Assembly: GCA_023807065.1 (NCBI GenBank)
Contig: JAJJLU010004141.1
Location: 1 to 17,792 of the forward strand
DNA from: Isotricha intestinalis
Taxonomy: Eukaryota > Ciliophora > Litostomatea > Vestibuliferida > Isotrichidae
DNA length: 17,792 nucleotides
Direction: 5' to 3'
A program made the translations under genes and the position numbers. The notes under the pieces were generated by a model. It ran no database searches. It saw only the letters and a program-made list of their open reading frames with translations, and was not told the DNA's origin. Positions 16,884 through 17,792 of this stretch are shown piece by piece. Within the stretch, counting starts at the first letter, position 1, and every line of letters starts with the position of its first letter.

Positions 16884-17792
16884 AATGTCAAATCCAAAAA
16901 AGACTCTTCCAATAATAAAAATAACTTTATTAGGATGGTGTAAAGTAGGAAAAACATCTATAATAAATAAATTAGTAAGCAAAACATTTTCTCCAATATA
17001 CGAGCCTACAACTGAAGTAAATACATTCCAAATAAAATTAAATTTAAGCGAAAGTGAAAAAACTCAAAAAACATATGTTAATTTAATAATAGAAGATGTA
17101 TTTGGATTAAATAACACAATATTAAATAAGCCAGAAAAATTAATAAAATCAGAAAATATAAAAAAAAAAAGAAATAAAATGTGTAAAATCTTTAGGGAAA
17201 TAATGTTATCATCAACAGAAAAGAGAAATAAATTATCAGAACAAGAAAAACAAATAAATAAAAAAACAGTTAAAAAACCAGTAAATATGAGAGATGAAAT
17301 GTTAAACGATTTTTTAGGAGAAAATTCAGAATACATAGATCGAAATGGTTTTGTTTTTGTTTGTGATATAACTAATATTAAAAGCTATGAATCTGTTATT
17401 AAAGTAATTGAAAAAATGAGAGATATTGAAAAAACTAATAATTTAAATTATCAAAAAATGATTATTTTTAATAAATGTGATAAATTAGATAGAAATAAAT
17501 TTAATGAAGAAATGGAAAGAAAAAGAAATGAAATTGAAGAATTGAAGAATAAATTTAAAATTGATTTTTTTAGAGTTTCGGCTTTAACAGGTTATGGTAT
17601 TGAAGAAGCTTTTAGAAGATTTTTATATAAAATATATCAAGAACAAAGAAATGAAAGTCAAAATGATGGGATTGATGATCCTGATGAAGAAGATGTACTT
17701 AAGTTTAAACCTCAATGTATTGATAAAGCGAATTCTTGTACTAAATCTATTTTTTGTGGAAAAGCTCTTTTCTTTTGTGGAGGAGATGATGA
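16884..17792 (+). CDS. Divergent Ras-like small GTPase with a long insertion, 3' partial
   Basis: The frame opens at ATG 16884 (in-frame TGA at 16860 upstream) and continues to the right edge, 303 residues with no stop. GTPase motifs are in order: the P-loop at 17-25 (G-W-C-K-V-G-K-T-S), Thr42/Thr43 as the switch I threonine, D-V-F-G at 71-74, N-K-C-D at 196-199 and S-A-L at 232-234. The distance from the DxxG motif to NKCD is 125 residues, compared with about 59 in Ras, so roughly 65 residues of Lys/Glu/Asn-rich sequence are inserted after switch II (about 78-148). The position after DxxG has Leu instead of the Gln used for hydrolysis. The tail is acidic, then Cys-rich (four Cys before the edge), which could be a lipidation region. 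It is probably a membrane-trafficking or signalling GTPase of unknown subfamily. Confidence 0.8.

Noticed and set aside
17115..17325. Spliceosomal intron inside the Ras-like gene
   Set aside because: The segment stays in frame for its whole length, has no stop and no convincing GT...AG boundaries, so an insertion is the simpler reading; RNA data would settle it.
17064..17336. Minus-strand 90-codon frame with hydrophobic stretches
   Set aside because: It is the shadow of the Lys-rich insertion in the Ras-like GTPase.

Overview
This window looks like nuclear DNA of a very AT-rich, intron-poor unicellular eukaryote. The proteins are eukaryotic: a tubulin-tail-type cytosolic carboxypeptidase, a Sfi1-like repeat protein, an LRRC57-like protein, an MPP6-like exosome cofactor and a Ras-like GTPase. 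Spacers are long and nearly pure A/T, and every gene is one uninterrupted reading frame. There is no operon structure or ribosome-binding site. The standard genetic code fits: Trp is TGG, Gln is CAA, and genes end in TAA or TGA. The carboxypeptidase and Sfi1-like protein suggest a cell with a flagellum, cilium or similar microtubule organelle. Two metabolic enzymes (a CBS-less IMPDH/GMP reductase and a medium-form threonine ammonia-lyase) look bacterial in type, as is common in anaerobic protists and fungi. The species cannot be named from this sequence.

Layout. 1-4072 (+): 3' part of a large low-complexity protein with scattered F-x-x-W modules, open at the left edge. 4073-4621: convergent spacer. 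4622-5407 (-): LRRC57-like leucine-rich-repeat protein with a myristoylation-type N terminus. 5504-5779 (-): small MPP6-like protein. 5780-6800: spacer containing what looks like a decayed minus-strand gene. 6801-9854 (-): M14 cytosolic carboxypeptidase. 9855-10372: divergent spacer, strongly A-rich on the + strand next to 10373-11479 (+), the IMPDH/GMP reductase family enzyme. 11480-13407: a 1.9 kb spacer with several inverted repeats and no convincing gene. 13408-14382 (+): a 324-residue orphan. 14658-15869 (+): threonine ammonia-lyase. 15870-16883: spacer holding a clearly recognisable, heavily broken Rab GTPase pseudogene on the minus strand. 16884-17792 (+): a divergent Ras-like GTPase with a long insertion after switch II, cut by the right edge.

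The genes do not form one pathway. Cytoskeletal or membrane-surface proteins (Sfi1-like, carboxypeptidase, LRR, GTPase) lie among housekeeping RNA-processing and metabolic genes. The points most worth following up are the Rab pseudogene, the second decayed coding region, the substituted active-site loop of the IMPDH/GMP reductase, the GTPase insertion, and a shift in codon endings along several genes. I found no CRISPR array, transposase, tRNA or rRNA, and no clear sign of a new multi-gene system.
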